64,000 nt of DNA from Capnocytophaga sp. oral taxon 863 str. F0517 (GTDB taxonomy: Bacteria > Bacteroidota > Bacteroidia > Flavobacteriales > Flavobacteriaceae): assembly GCF_000466425.1 (NCBI RefSeq), contig NZ_KE992088.1, positions 1 to 64,000 of the forward strand. Direction: 5' to 3'. Every line of letters starts with the position of its first letter. Position 1 is the first letter of the stretch. The notes under the pieces were generated by a model. That model had not been told where the DNA came from. It saw only the letters and a program-made list of their open reading frames with translations, and made no database searches. Below are positions 28,030 through 37,698 of the stretch, piece after piece. A program made the position numbers and the translations under genes.

Positions 28030-30405
28030 TTACTTGTCACTATTCTGTATTTTCTTATCATACTTGGCATAGAGGAAGGAGGCTATCATGAGCAGTACCC
28101 CTAATATAACCAATACCACTACCTTGGAGAGGGTGCTTAGGTGCGCTATATCATAGAAGAATAGCTTGAGCAAGGTAAAGAGAATCAAGCCTATACTGGC
28201 TATACGAAGATACTTCTTACTTTGGCGTATGCCCTGCACCAGCATGACAACCCCATAGAGTACCCATAAGATGCTTAGTCCCAGCTTATAATTAGCCGTT
28301 GTACTGAGCAGTTCCGACCAGTGAAGCCACTCGCTACTGGCCACCCATAGGATTACCCCACAGAGCACCAATTCTTGTGACTTTTTGTTTTTAAAACTGA
28401 TAGCCTCCGATTGGAGCAACTTATAAGTCTGCCAAGACAACAAGCCGAAAGCCGAGAGGGCGATATAGCGAATGGCTACAGGCATTAGTGTATGGGGGGT
28501 ATCGCTTAAGAAAAATTCTCTGAGTTCACTTAGCAGATAAAGCCCTCCGGTGAGCATCAAAAAAATAAGTACTAAGTTGGATATCAAGTTATAAAACATG
28601 ATTTTCTCCTTTTGAACATAGCGCCTATCTATCCAGGAGAAAAGTGCCATATAGGCCATGGTATAGACCAAGAGCCACATATGTTGGAAACACTCCAAGT
28701 TATAGAGCGGCATGCTTTCAAGTGTATCCTCTCTGTAGGTAAGGTTAATCCTTATCTGCCAATAATCATATATTTCTATATAAAAAGTTGCGTATAGGAT
28801 TACAAATAAGAGTATATTGATGATATAATCAAACTTTTCATTAGCTTTTTCCCTATGATGGCTATTGATATAAGAAATTCCGGCTACAATAGCGGAATAG
28901 ACCACCGAATTGAGAAAGGTCATATTCAGAAAGGCCTTTACCTGCTCAGGTTCATAGCTGACTTGTTCTTCCATTTCTGCCCAGTTATCCCAAAGGCTTA
29001 GGGTCGCCAAGGGCAGCAGTACATAGGAGATAAGCTCATAGAGACGAATTTGCTTGACACGCCCGACCCAAAAGAGTCCCCCTGCCTCCATCGCCCAAAG
29101 GAAGGTCGTCCAGTTCCCTTCAAAATAGATAGGAATGGTAAGGGTAGCAAAGGATATGGAGAGGATCAGGCTAAGATATTTCAACTGCTGCGAGGCCTTT
29201 CTACTGCGGGTATAGTAATAGATTGCAAAGTGGAAAAGCGCATTGGCCAGGGTAAACAAAGTGGGATAGCTACGAAAATCGGTAAAAACCTTCTCGAAGC
29301 TAAAAGAAAGCCCCAAGCCATAGAATAGCAAGGTATTGGAAAGCAAAATCAGAATATCTCTGGTGGAAAAAATATCTTGAGAGAACCATTTGCGCGCTAT
29401 AAAGGCAAAATGGAAGATCAAGAAATAGAGACATAGGAAAGAGAAATACATCCCTTGGTCTTGCTCATGGTTCATCACATGGAGGGAGAGGTAGAGCAGC
29501 CAAGTAAAGAAATAGGCCGAATGATAGAGCCACCGCCATTGCTTGTAGAAGGAGAGGATCAGAATCCCTACATTGATAAAAGCAACATAGGTCAGCAACA
29601 CCCATACATGTCCGCCTCCAGTACTAAGCAAAAAAGGCACCGCATAGCCACCAACCATCCCAATAAGGGCTATCACTTGCTGATTGTAGCTTAAGGCAAA
29701 GCGAATGGTAGCCCCTGTGATACCCACCATCAGGGCAAAGGCTACCCCTATGGGAAACATCCCATAGAAGTCATAGGCCACATAGGTCAGGAAATAGAAG
29801 GCAGCCATCGCCCCACTGACCAGTACCGCACTGAATTTCTCATACTTAGGCTTAAGGTAATAGCCTACGCCAAAGAGCACTCCTGCGGTGAGGTACCCCA
29901 AGAGAATACGCATAACAGGGCTAATGAGGTCGTGATCGATAGAATACTTCACTCCGATAAACATCCCTATCAAGATAATGCCTATTCCTATCTTGTTAAA
30001 GAGATTACCCCCTATGAAGCGTTCCCAATCGGATTTCTTAGCCCACAGAGGAGGTTCTGTAGGCTTTTCCATAGCCACCACAGGAGTGGGTTTGGCCTCA
30101 GGCATGGGAGGAGCAGCCTTGGAATTTGGCATTTCAGGCTCGGGAGTAGAAGTTTCTATCTTAGGAGTAGAGATCGCTACCTTAGGAGTAGGGATTTCTA
30201 CAATTCTTTCCTCTTTTTTATCTTCTATAGGAGCCACAATAGGTTCGGCGATAGGAGGGGCTATCACCTTCGGCGCCTCTGTAGCGGGAGAGAGGCGTTC
30301 CAATTGGCTTTGTATTTGTAAGACTTTTTGGTTGAGATAAGACTGATTGCGGAGGATGCCATCCAATTTATCATTCAACGAAGCCCATTGTTCGTCTGTA
30401 ATCAT
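28030..30405 (-). CDS. DUF2339 multi-spanning membrane protein
   Basis: This 791-residue protein starts with a short coiled coil (LNQKVLQIQSQLERL), then a Pro/Glu-rich linker (about 40-120, repeated IPTPKVAISTPKIETSTPE). The family motif WERFIGGNLFNKIGIGIILIG (key FIGGNLFNKIG) follows, and then some 20 or more hydrophobic helices to the end. DUF2339 proteins are large bacterial inner membrane proteins of unknown function. The gene lies between hicAB and atpA on the same strand without an obvious functional link. Confidence 0.88.
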   Translation of the reverse strand: MITDEQWASLNDKLDGILRNQSYLNQKVLQIQSQLERLSPATEAPKVIAPPIAEPIVAPIEDKKEERIVEIPTPKVAISTPKIETSTPEPEMPNSKAAPPMPEAKPTPVVAMEKPTEPPLWAKKSDWERFIGGNLFNKIGIGIILIGMFIGVKYSIDHDLISPVMRILLGYLTAGVLFGVGYYLKPKYEKFSAVLVSGAMAAFYFLTYVAYDFYGMFPIGVAFALMVGITGATIRFALSYNQQVIALIGMVGGYAVPFLLSTGGGHVWVLLTYVAFINVGILILSFYKQWRWLYHSAYFFTWLLYLSLHVMNHEQDQGMYFSFLCLYFLIFHFAFIARKWFSQDIFSTRDILILLSNTLLFYGLGLSFSFEKVFTDFRSYPTLFTLANALFHFAIYYYTRSRKASQQLKYLSLILSISFATLTIPIYFEGNWTTFLWAMEAGGLFWVGRVKQIRLYELISYVLLPLATLSLWDNWAEMEEQVSYEPEQVKAFLNMTFLNSVVYSAIVAGISYINSHHREKANEKFDYIINILLFVILYATFYIEIYDYWQIRINLTYREDTLESMPLYNLECFQHMWLLVYTMAYMALFSWIDRRYVQKEKIMFYNLISNLVLIFLMLTGGLYLLSELREFFLSDTPHTLMPVAIRYIALSAFGLLSWQTYKLLQSEAISFKNKKSQELVLCGVILWVASSEWLHWSELLSTTANYKLGLSILWVLYGVVMLVQGIRQSKKYLRIASIGLILFTLLKLFFYDIAHLSTLSKVVVLVILGVLLMIASFLYAKYDKKIQNSDK

Positions 30406-30431
30406 ACTTGCTAATTTGTCAATGAAATCAT

Positions 30432-30704
30432 TTAAGCAAATTCCAACTGAGGAGATGTCTTGGAAGTGCTCTGTGACGTATTTTCGGTCTCTTCAGCCAG
30501 TTGGAAAACAAATTCCAATTCAGGGAATATTTTACCGGTTTCTTCGTAGTATTCCCTCATCTCATCCTTACAAAGATAAAAATCATCTATAGCCTCCTCT
30601 ATAGTATTTCCATCGCCTATAAGTAAGAGATCTAATTCATTTTCATCCAAATAAACACCATAAGTACCATCTGTTCCTTTTTCTATAAATGCGGTCAATT
30701 TCAT
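30432..30704 (-). CDS. hicB: HicB-family antitoxin
   Basis: The 90-residue protein has the HicB partial RNase-H-like fold: MKLTAFIEKGTDGTYGVYL, then the IEEAIDDFYLCKDEMREYYEE helix. It neutralises HicA and usually represses the operon. The C-terminal tail (TENTSQSTSKTSPQLEFA) is low-complexity and has no obvious helix-turn-helix or ribbon-helix-helix, so DNA binding is uncertain. It follows hicA by 35 nt on the same strand. Confidence 0.85.
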   Translation of the reverse strand: MKLTAFIEKGTDGTYGVYLDENELDLLLIGDGNTIEEAIDDFYLCKDEMREYYEETGKIFPELEFVFQLAEETENTSQSTSKTSPQLEFA

Positions 30705-30739
30705 AATTCTATATTTTAATGATTACTTCTAAAACTATT

Positions 30740-30925
30740 TTATTTAAGTCCTGCTTTTTTTAAGATTCTATTGAGTGTTCCTACTTTCACTTCTTGGCTT
30801 TCATGGCGACTTGTAGGAAAGCTATCCTCACTAATGGGGCTATACCATATAGGGTGGCCTCCACCCTGTCTAATAACATAACAACCCGCTTCTCTTAATT
30901 TTTTATGCAGTTCTGAATATTTCAT
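30740..30925 (-). CDS. hicA: HicA-family mRNA interferase toxin
   Basis: The 61-residue toxin has the HicA dsRBD-like fold: MKYSELHKKLREAGCYVIRQ, the catalytic His in GGGHPIWYSP, and a C-terminal VKVGTLNRILKKAGLK helix. It cleaves mRNA when HicB is lost. Toxin-first order is typical of hicAB. A truncated second copy of the same gene lies at 36449-36547. Confidence 0.88.
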   Translation of the reverse strand: MKYSELHKKLREAGCYVIRQGGGHPIWYSPISEDSFPTSRHESQEVKVGTLNRILKKAGLK

Positions 30926-30949
30926 CTCTTATGACTTAGATAGGTGATG

Positions 30950-30981
30950 CAAAGTTACAATTTTTAATTCTTCCAAGCAAA
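30950..30981 (-). promoter_or_regulatory. hicAB promoter
   Basis: Minus strand TTTG (30981-30978), 20-nt spacer, TAACTTTG (30957-30950), 25 nt before hicA. The same TAACTTTG box is preserved upstream of the hicA remnant (36579-36572). Confidence 0.7.
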
Positions 30982-31003
30982 TATTCTCTTTTATTTTTAG
31001 AGA

Positions 31004-31039
31004 TATAAGGGGCTGCCCGCAAGTGGGCAGCCCCTTATA
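31004..31039 (-). terminator. Hairpin terminator after susD
   Basis: TATAAGGGGCTGCCC (31004-31018), 6-nt loop, and its perfect 15-bp complement (31025-31039). It lies 24 nt after the SusD stop and between it and the hicAB promoter. Confidence 0.85.
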
Positions 31040-31063
31040 AGGAGATAAAGAATTAAGGAAACA

Positions 31064-32782
31064 TTATCGCCTTGGGAGGGCAGGTCTCTTTTGAGCAAAG
31101 ATAAGCCTATGTGTCCTTGAATCAGAATTCATTCCCATGTTTCTAACCGCTTGCTGATAGTTAGCCACATTAAGCCCTGTATAAGTCAATGGATAGCCAA
31201 TACGATCCGGAATTTCGTTAATATCCGCCTCCAAAGAGGTAAAGGTATAAGTGGTTCGTGTAGTACCATTCTCGTCTCTCTCTGGTATATTAAGATTTAC
31301 CACATCTCCTACTTGGATCAAAGTTTTAGGATAACCAGTACGACGATATTCAGCCCAAGCCTCATTAGGATCCAAATATAAGGCAATATACTTTTGAGTC
31401 AGTACAGTAGCCTTGGAAGCCTCAGGTAGGGTCTCCATATAATCTGCTATTCTTGCATCACTTACTTTCCACTTTTTCATAGAAGCACGTACTCCTTCTT
31501 CGTATTTAGCCTGGTTCCAACCTCTGATTTCAGAAAGGATAAAGCATACTTCTGCATATTCCATAACAGGTTCTTTAGTATCCTTTTTAAGAATACTTGA
31601 GGCAAAATGAGAGATATTACTTCCACTTCCAAACTGTTCTCCTGTGGTTCCTTCTGCCATTCCATAAGGCATACCTGCATATCTTGACACATTGATAGGA
31701 TCCGCTGGTGCTGCATTTTGGTAATACCCATCTAGAACCCACCATTTATTAAGTCCTGTTGGAGAAAAATATTTCTCTATACGAGGATCTACACCAGCAG
31801 TTACATGAGTGTCATTCGCTTTTTGGTTACGTCCTGCAAGGAGATCTACAAAACTATTGGAAGGCGTATAGTCTAAACGATTGTCTATAAAATAATCTTG
31901 ATGAATAGGGCCACAATAGTCATAAGAATTTTCATAAGGAAATTCTATATTTTCATCAGATTGTAATAGTTCATCATCATATCCTGCTGCATAATAATCA
32001 ATAACCTCTTTAGCAGCCGCTTCCAGATCAGCATCATTGACATAAGTACCATCTATATATCTTAGGTGGTTGGCAATACGCAAGCGTAAGGAGTTGGTAA
32101 AGTGTTTCAATGTACCTATACTTTTGAATAGGAAATCTCCTTCTGGAAAAACTCCCGAATCATCTGTTAAAGTATTAGCCTCTGTTGCTTCGTTTAAATC
32201 ATTGGACACCTGTTTTAGGGTTTGGAGCAAATCCAAATAAATATCCTTTTGAGAAGCATATACTGGAGTGATATACTTATCAGTCTGTAAGGCTTGGAAT
32301 TTAGGGTTATTTCTCTGAATATCAGAATAATAAGGTACATCCCCAAAGGTTGCTACTAATATACTAAAAATATAGGCCATATAGGTACGGGCAGCAGCTA
32401 TTTGCGCTATATTGCTTCCTCCTTCTTCTTCGATCACATAACCTGTTTTGGGATCCCTATTCAGGTCTATGATTTTCTTTAGGTTATGGGCTCTTTTGTA
32501 GCTCTGTTGCCATATACCCTCCCCTACAGAGGGAGTATTTATAAAGCGGCTTTCCTTGGTATAGGTAGTTTGGGCTGAATATTGCATCCAGGTACGTGCT
32601 GTAGTGGCTGAATTTTGCTGTTTGTGTAGGTTATACATAAAGCCATAAGTAGCATTGGCAAACAGCGGCCCAGTTAGGAATTCTTCCGGATCGTTGGGAC
32701 TAGTATTGATCTTTTCAAAGTCCTTAGTACAGCCCCCCAATAGCATTCCAGCTGTTAATAAAGATATTATAATTCGTTTCAT
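31064..32782 (-). CDS. SusD/RagB-type nutrient-binding lipoprotein
   Basis: The 572-residue protein has a lipobox (LLTAGMLLGGC) followed by TKDFEKINTSPNDPEEF, the usual mature start of SusD-like_2 proteins. TPR-like helices follow (YMAYIFSILVATFGDVPYY near residue 130). It is an outer-surface lipoprotein that binds ligand and caps the SusC transporter. The SusC gene lies 21 nt upstream in the same operon. The substrate cannot be told; no glycosidase is linked, so a peptide or glycan is possible. SusD itself is intact although SusC is frameshifted. Confidence 0.92.
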   Translation of the reverse strand: MKRIIISLLTAGMLLGGCTKDFEKINTSPNDPEEFLTGPLFANATYGFMYNLHKQQNSATTARTWMQYSAQTTYTKESRFINTPSVGEGIWQQSYKRAHNLKKIIDLNRDPKTGYVIEEEGGSNIAQIAAARTYMAYIFSILVATFGDVPYYSDIQRNNPKFQALQTDKYITPVYASQKDIYLDLLQTLKQVSNDLNEATEANTLTDDSGVFPEGDFLFKSIGTLKHFTNSLRLRIANHLRYIDGTYVNDADLEAAAKEVIDYYAAGYDDELLQSDENIEFPYENSYDYCGPIHQDYFIDNRLDYTPSNSFVDLLAGRNQKANDTHVTAGVDPRIEKYFSPTGLNKWWVLDGYYQNAAPADPINVSRYAGMPYGMAEGTTGEQFGSGSNISHFASSILKKDTKEPVMEYAEVCFILSEIRGWNQAKYEEGVRASMKKWKVSDARIADYMETLPEASKATVLTQKYIALYLDPNEAWAEYRRTGYPKTLIQVGDVVNLNIPERDENGTTRTTYTFTSLEADINEIPDRIGYPLTYTGLNVANYQQAVRNMGMNSDSRTHRLIFAQKRPALPRR

Positions 32783-32803
32783 ACTTTTTCTTTGTTTAGA
32801 TTA

Positions 32804-35800
32804 TTATAATTGTATTCCCACAGAGAGGGTATAGCTTTTGGTGGTAGGAAGAGAGGAGTCACCGATACCATAATTGTAAGCGGCGGTTTCCGGATCCATA
32901 CCATCCCAGTCAAGACCTCCTGTCCAAAGGTTATAGCCAGAGAGGGTAAAGTTCAAGCCTTTGATATGTTTTGTTTCAGGTAGGGGCACTGAATAAGAAA
33001 GGGATAGACTACGGAGCTTAATATAGGAAGCATCGAATACCCCTTGTTCAGCTATTTGTTGATAGAAAGACGTTCCATACTTCTTAGCGGAGATCCACTT
33101 GTCATTAGGAAGTCCAGCCTTTGGCGTGCCTGGTGCAAATACCCCAGGAAGGAGTACCCCTCTTTGTCCTAATCCTTCAGGGCCATTAGGATCCGGTTCT
33201 CGGCTACCATTGGATACTGATTCTCGAAGAGAACCGGCATTCATACCCAGCATATAAGCTCCTGAAAAGTACTTACCTCCATGTTGGTGATCGAAGGTAA
33301 AGGAAAGACTAAAGTTGCCATAGGTAAAGGTATTGGTAAGCCCTGTGGTAAAGTCAGGATTGATATTCCCTAATAGTTTTTCTTCGGAACGTAGGTAAGT
33401 ACCTTCTTGATCTACCAAACGGTTTCCTTTGTCGTCATACTTATAACCTTGTCCGTAGATTTCTCCAAAAGGACGACCTTCCATAGCATAAAGATTTACA
33501 TTTCCAAAGGCATCCCAACTTACTTTGTAGCGAGAGATCCCAGGGGCTAACTTGATAAGTTTATTCACGTTTCTAGAAAAGTTCCAGTCGATATACCAGC
33601 CAAATTTTTCAGTTTGTATAGGGGTAGCCGAAAGGGTGATTTCGAAACCTTTGTTGGACATTTCTCCAGTATTTACCTTTTTAGAGGTATGTCCGTTAGC
33701 TGGGTCTACTGGCATAGAGATAATCAGGTCTTTGGAAAGTGCATCATAGAGGGAAAGCCCTAAAGTAAGACGGCTATCGAAGAATTGGAGGTCAAGCCCT
33801 GCTTCCCAAGTTTCCTTTAGCTCTGGCAATAGGTCTGGGTTGTTGATCTCATCGTTGATACCATAGTTAGGTACCCCATGCAAAGGTTGGTTAACCACAG
33901 GATAATTCTTAAGTACATAAGGGTCGGCATCGTTTCCTACTTGAGCCCAACCGGCACGTACCTTACCATAAGTAAACCATGAAGGTAAGTTCTTAAAAGA
34001 ATTGGTAAACACATAAGAGAAGGTAGCGGAAGGATAGAAGATGGGTTTGGAAACAGTAGAGAACCAGTCATTACGTCCAGTAAGTTCCAAAAAGGCGGTA
34101 CTTTTATATCCTAAAGAAGCCATCCCATAGACACTGTTGGTACGTTTCCATGTAGATTTGGAATAAGCAGTTGATTTTTGTCGGCTATTAGTTACGGAAT
34201 AGAAGTTAGGTACCACCAAACCCCCATTGGTAAACCCTCCAGCTACTTCATATCTGTTTTCTGCACGAGCTGTTCCTATAAAAGTATTGAGCGTAAGGAT
34301 ATCCTTGAGTGTTTCCCCAAAATCAGGATTATAGTGCAAGCGCGCTTCATAGTTGAATCCTGAGTTATAAGAGTTGTATTTACTATATTTTGATTCTTCC
34401 ATAGAACCCACTGCTATCCTTTCTTCAGTCATAAGGCTATACACATCCCCATATATCTTTCCGATAAGGTATAATTGATTGGTAAAGTTATAGGTAAAAC
34501 CTATATTCCCGAAAAAGCGGTGGGTCTTATCATTATTCGTTTGCTTATTGATAATCCAATAAGGGTTATCTGTAAATCGAGGACTTGCATTATCCCAAGC
34601 ACCACGGTTCCAGGTACGAGGTTTTCCATCGGGATCCATATAGTACTCTTTCAGTTTTTTGTAATCCAACTGTACCTGAGTATTTCCATATAGAATACGA
34701 GCCAAAGTATTTTGGGTATAGCTGTATTGAGGATTGAAACGGGTCGTGATGGAGTAGTTCAAGCCTCCTTCTACTTTGAGTTTAGAAGAAAGATCTGAGG
34801 TAAAGCTGAAAGACATATTGGTTTTGTCCATTTCGGTAGTAGGGACAATACCAGTGGTTTCACTATTAGCTAAGGAGAAACGCAAGTTGGTTCCGGAGAG
34901 GGAACGCGTAATTGAGATGGAGTTATTGGTTGTAATCCCTGTTTGGAAGAAGGTCGTTACATCGTTTTTAGGCTTTTCCCATGGTACCAATTTGTGGTAG
35001 TGTTGGGGAAGATATTTTTGATCAAAGGCATACCAAGGGAGATACATCGTTCCATCCAATTTAGGTCCATAGTTCTCATCTTCATCATATCTTGCTACCT
35101 TTTGATCGACACCATCTATTTCTGCTGTTTTCCAAGTAGGAGCAAACCCCCCTCCGTATTCATTTTGTAGCTTAGGTGCTATGTCGGGTCTTTCGAAAGT
35201 CACATAGGAGTTAAAGTCGATAGAGGTTTTCCCCCCTTACCGGATTTGGTAGTATAGAGGATTACCCCATTAGCACCACGGCTTCCATAGAGAGCAGTAG
35301 CAGCACCACCAGTGAGTACGGTTACAGACTCGATATCATCTTGGTTGATTTCGGAGGCCGCATTTCCATATTTTTCACCCATTTCGGCCATAGGTACCCC
35401 ATCAATCACTACAAGCGGTTGGCTACTACCGGCTACGGAGCTAGTCCCACGAAGGGTCATTTTAGTTTGCCCCATACCACTACCAGCGGCAGCCAATCCT
35501 GCGGTTTTTCCTTTGAGGTCATCCCCTCCTTCCAGGGTAGTATCGGAGTAGCCTTTGGCGTTGGCATCACGCTCAATACCGAGGGCACCGACGGTTTTGG
35601 CATCTTCGGAGACAAGGGCGAGCACTACATCAATAGTAGTTTCCAATCCTACTTTCCTTTGAACATTCTGATAGCCCTGAGCGGAGAATTGTAGGGTTTC
35701 TTCGGCTAGGGCCTCAATGGAGTAAGCTCCCTCGGCTGAGGTAGTGGCCGTACGGCTAGTACCCACCACAAGGACAGAGGCACCGGCCACTGGCTTCCCT

Positions 35801-35895
35801 TTGCTGTCCTTCACACTCCCGATGACGGTCTGCTGTGCAAAGGCCATTGTCGTAAAGACAAGGGAACAGATCAAGAATAATTTTTTTAAGTTCAT
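32804..35895 (-). pseudogene. SusC/RagA TonB-dependent outer membrane transporter, frameshifted at a G6 tract
   Basis: Two adjacent reading frames make one SusC. The first (35895-35200) has a signal peptide, a carboxypeptidase-like N-domain (GSVKDSKGKPVAGASVLVVG) and the plug (PLVVIDGVP, YGSRGANGVILYTTKSGKGG). The second (35203-32804) carries the beta-barrel from VTFERPDIAPKLQNEYGG to the C-terminal aromatic strand (SYTLSVGIQL). The break is a run of six G (C at 35231-35236 on the plus strand). One extra G restores TTKSGKGGKTSIDFNSYVTF, the expected SusC sequence. The defect could be phase variation by slippage, a true mutation, or a base-call error. A -7 box TATCTTTG is at 35931-35924. Everything else looks conserved, which argues for a recent or reversible change. 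The 224-nt gap upstream holds only this promoter. Confidence 0.88.
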
Positions 35896-36119
35896 ATCTC
35901 TTTATGAATTTTGATTAGCGGTTCAAAGATACGAAATCTTTTCCATACCACAAGGACAAAAGCAGTGATTTTTTGTGGTTTTTTGTGTTAAATTTGCGTT
36001 TTTATTCCTATGACACACTAAATCAATTCTTTCGAAGAGAGCAGGAAATAAGGGTGTTTTTATCCTTTTGACTTATGGTTAAATCTAAATATTTAAGAAG
36101 TCTGCTTGAGGTGTCCATT

Positions 36120-36335
36120 CTAATTCCCACATAATATTTCACGAGCTTTTTTCCTTACTTCTGTATAGGGAATTAATAGTCCATTATCGGCTTGTTCTAT
36201 ACCTTTTTTTATAGTATCTATCTGAGCTTTTGTAAAATACGTCTCATCCTCCTGAGAGAAGATTTGCTTTTCATCACACCCTTTTTCAGTCAAAAGTGTA
36301 TCTTTAGCACTGGGAGATTTTATTAATGTATCCAT
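36120..36335 (-). CDS. Small orphan antitoxin-like protein
   Basis: The 71-residue acidic protein has an amphipathic C-terminal half (KAQIDTIKKGIEQADNGLLI then PYTEVRKKAREIL). That resembles the C-terminal motif of type II antitoxins partnered with RelE/ParE toxins (IxxGIxQxxxGxxIPxxEV). No toxin ORF lies beside it; the neighbouring sequence upstream is a hicA remnant. It may be an orphan antitoxin or a decayed module. The family call is tentative. Confidence 0.5.
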   Translation of the reverse strand: MDTLIKSPSAKDTLLTEKGCDEKQIFSQEDETYFTKAQIDTIKKGIEQADNGLLIPYTEVRKKAREILCGN

Positions 36336-36419
36336 AGTATAGTTATTTTTTCTGCAAAGATACGACTTTAATTATAAATAACAAATTACAGAACTGGCCT
36401 CTGACCTTTAGTTGTTGTC

Positions 36420-36448
36420 TTGTTGAAAACTCGGTTGAAAACTTATCA
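36420..36448. repeat. 29-bp direct repeat, left copy
   Basis: 27 of 29 bases match 37606-37634. The core is TTGTTGAAAACTCGG followed by TTGAAAACTTATCA; the right copy has GATAAC where this has GAAAAC, twice. It abuts the hicA remnant exactly at 36449. Confidence 0.75.
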
Positions 36449-36547
36449 TCAGTGGGCAGCTATACCATAATTAGGATGGCCTCCTCCTTGTCTAATGATA
36501 TAACACCCTACAGCTCTTAGTTTTTTATGTAGTTCCGAATATTTCAT
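36449..36547 (-). pseudogene. hicA: Truncated hicA remnant
   Basis: From ATG 36547 the sequence encodes MKYSELHKKLRAVGCYIIRQ then GGGHPNYGIAAH and a stop, 32 codons. The first 25 residues match the intact hicA at 30740-30925 with three differences, and its -7 box (36579-36572) is kept. Similarity ends right after the catalytic His-Pro at the edge of the 29-bp repeat, so the 3' half was lost by deletion or insertion. No hicB follows. The rest of 36336-36649 holds nothing else I recognise. Confidence 0.75.
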
Positions 36548-36649
36548 CTTGTAGCACTTAGATAAGTACTGCAAAGTTACTATTTTTTTGCCGAGACACA
36601 AAATAAATTTGATATAGTAGGATTTTTTTCTATAAAGTGCCCCTGTACT

Positions 36650-37606
36650 TTATTCCTTGATAAGTACTTCTAATTTCTTGGCTATATCCTCGGATGTAGG
36701 CAATAATTCCTTATACACATCGGGTAGTTCGGGGGAGAGCTTATATGTTGCTACTCCTATGGGCATTGTCGAGGTCTTGAGGGCATATTCTACAATTGTC
36801 CTGTTTTTGGATTTGCAAATGATGATGCCTATAGCAGGGTTCTCATGTGGCAATTTAACCGTCTCATTCAGCACATTGAGATAGAACTCCATCTTTCCCT
36901 TATATTCAGGCTTAAATTCTCCTATTTTTAGTTCCACAGCTATCATTGCCTGCAGGCGGCGATTGTAAAGCAATAGGTCGATAAAGTATTCTCTGCCATC
37001 CACCTCCAATCGGAACTGATTACCAATGAACGAGAAATCCGTACCAAATTCCATTAGAAAAGCACGAATATTCTGAATGACTGCTTGTTCCAACTCATAT
37101 TCTGAATGCCCCTCGTTTAATCCTATAAAGTTCAATATATACTCATCCTTTACAGCAAGGACTGCTTGATTGCGAATATTTTCGGGTAGCGTAGTATCGA
37201 AGTTAGTTTGTCCAAGCAAAAAACTCTCATACGTTTTCAGTTCGATCTTATGTATCAGTACATCTTTTGTCCAACCATATTTCTTAGTTGCCAAGATATA
37301 AAACTGTCTTTGTTGTGTTTGCTTACACTTGGTTAGAATAACAATATGCTTTGACCAGCTAATTTCTGCGACTAATGGTTGCAGAATTTCATTTGACTGA
37401 TATTCAGTATAAAAGCGAGCCATATCCCACATGTTTCTTGCACTAAACCCTTGTATGCCAGGAAACTCCTTTTGAATATCTTCAGAAAGGCTTTCCACAA
37501 CAGACCTACCCCATCCAAGTGCTTTTTGTTGTTCGGTAATACGCCTACCAATTTCCCAATAAAGAGCTATCATCTCTTTATTGACTGCATGAATGATTTC
37601 CACCAT
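36650..37606 (-). CDS. YhcG/DUF1016 family PD-(D/E)XK nuclease
   Basis: The 318-residue protein has the DUF1016 N-domain (VNKEMIALYWEIGRRI, FSARNMWDMARFYTEY) and a C-terminal nuclease domain: VDGREYFIDLLLYNRRLQA with D, then IAVELKIGEFKPEYKGKMEF with the E-x-K pair. YhcG-type proteins occur in restriction-modification and defence loci and beside transposases. The N-terminus starts about 20-25 residues later than the family usually does; the frame is open upstream but lacks ATG/GTG/TTG starts. It runs divergently from nrdG. No methylase or other subunit is adjacent, so any defence role is inference. Confidence 0.85.
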   Translation of the reverse strand: MVEIIHAVNKEMIALYWEIGRRITEQQKALGWGRSVVESLSEDIQKEFPGIQGFSARNMWDMARFYTEYQSNEILQPLVAEISWSKHIVILTKCKQTQQRQFYILATKKYGWTKDVLIHKIELKTYESFLLGQTNFDTTLPENIRNQAVLAVKDEYILNFIGLNEGHSEYELEQAVIQNIRAFLMEFGTDFSFIGNQFRLEVDGREYFIDLLLYNRRLQAMIAVELKIGEFKPEYKGKMEFYLNVLNETVKLPHENPAIGIIICKSKNRTIVEYALKTSTMPIGVATYKLSPELPDVYKELLPTSEDIAKKLEVLIKE

Positions 37607-37634
37607 TGTTGATAACTCGGTTGATAACTTATCA
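37606..37634. repeat. 29-bp direct repeat, right copy, with DnaA-box-like words
   Basis: TTGTTGATAACTCGG followed by TTGATAACTTATCA. It contains TGTTGATAA and GGTTGATAA (complements TTATCAACA and TTATCAACC), and TGTGGAAAA follows at 37640-37648. The three DnaA-box-like words lie just upstream of the nrdG -7 box. Confidence 0.6.
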
Positions 37635-37665
37635 AGGCTGTGGAAAAAGCCCTTCTTTTTCTCCT

Positions 37666-37673
37666 TACCTTTG
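37666..37673 (+). promoter_or_regulatory. nrdG -7 box
   Basis: TACCTTTG matches TAnnTTTG. Transcription would begin near 37680, so the GTG at 37699 is the likely nrdG start. No good TTTG lies at the -33 distance; the DnaA-box-like words cover that area. Confidence 0.6.
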
Positions 37674-37698
37674 TCTTACCACAAAAAAAGATATAGCC

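Noticed and set aside
37606-37698. Longer N-terminus for NrdG
   Set aside because: It starts with TTG before the promoter and overlaps the DnaA-box-like region; the GTG at 37699 gives family length.
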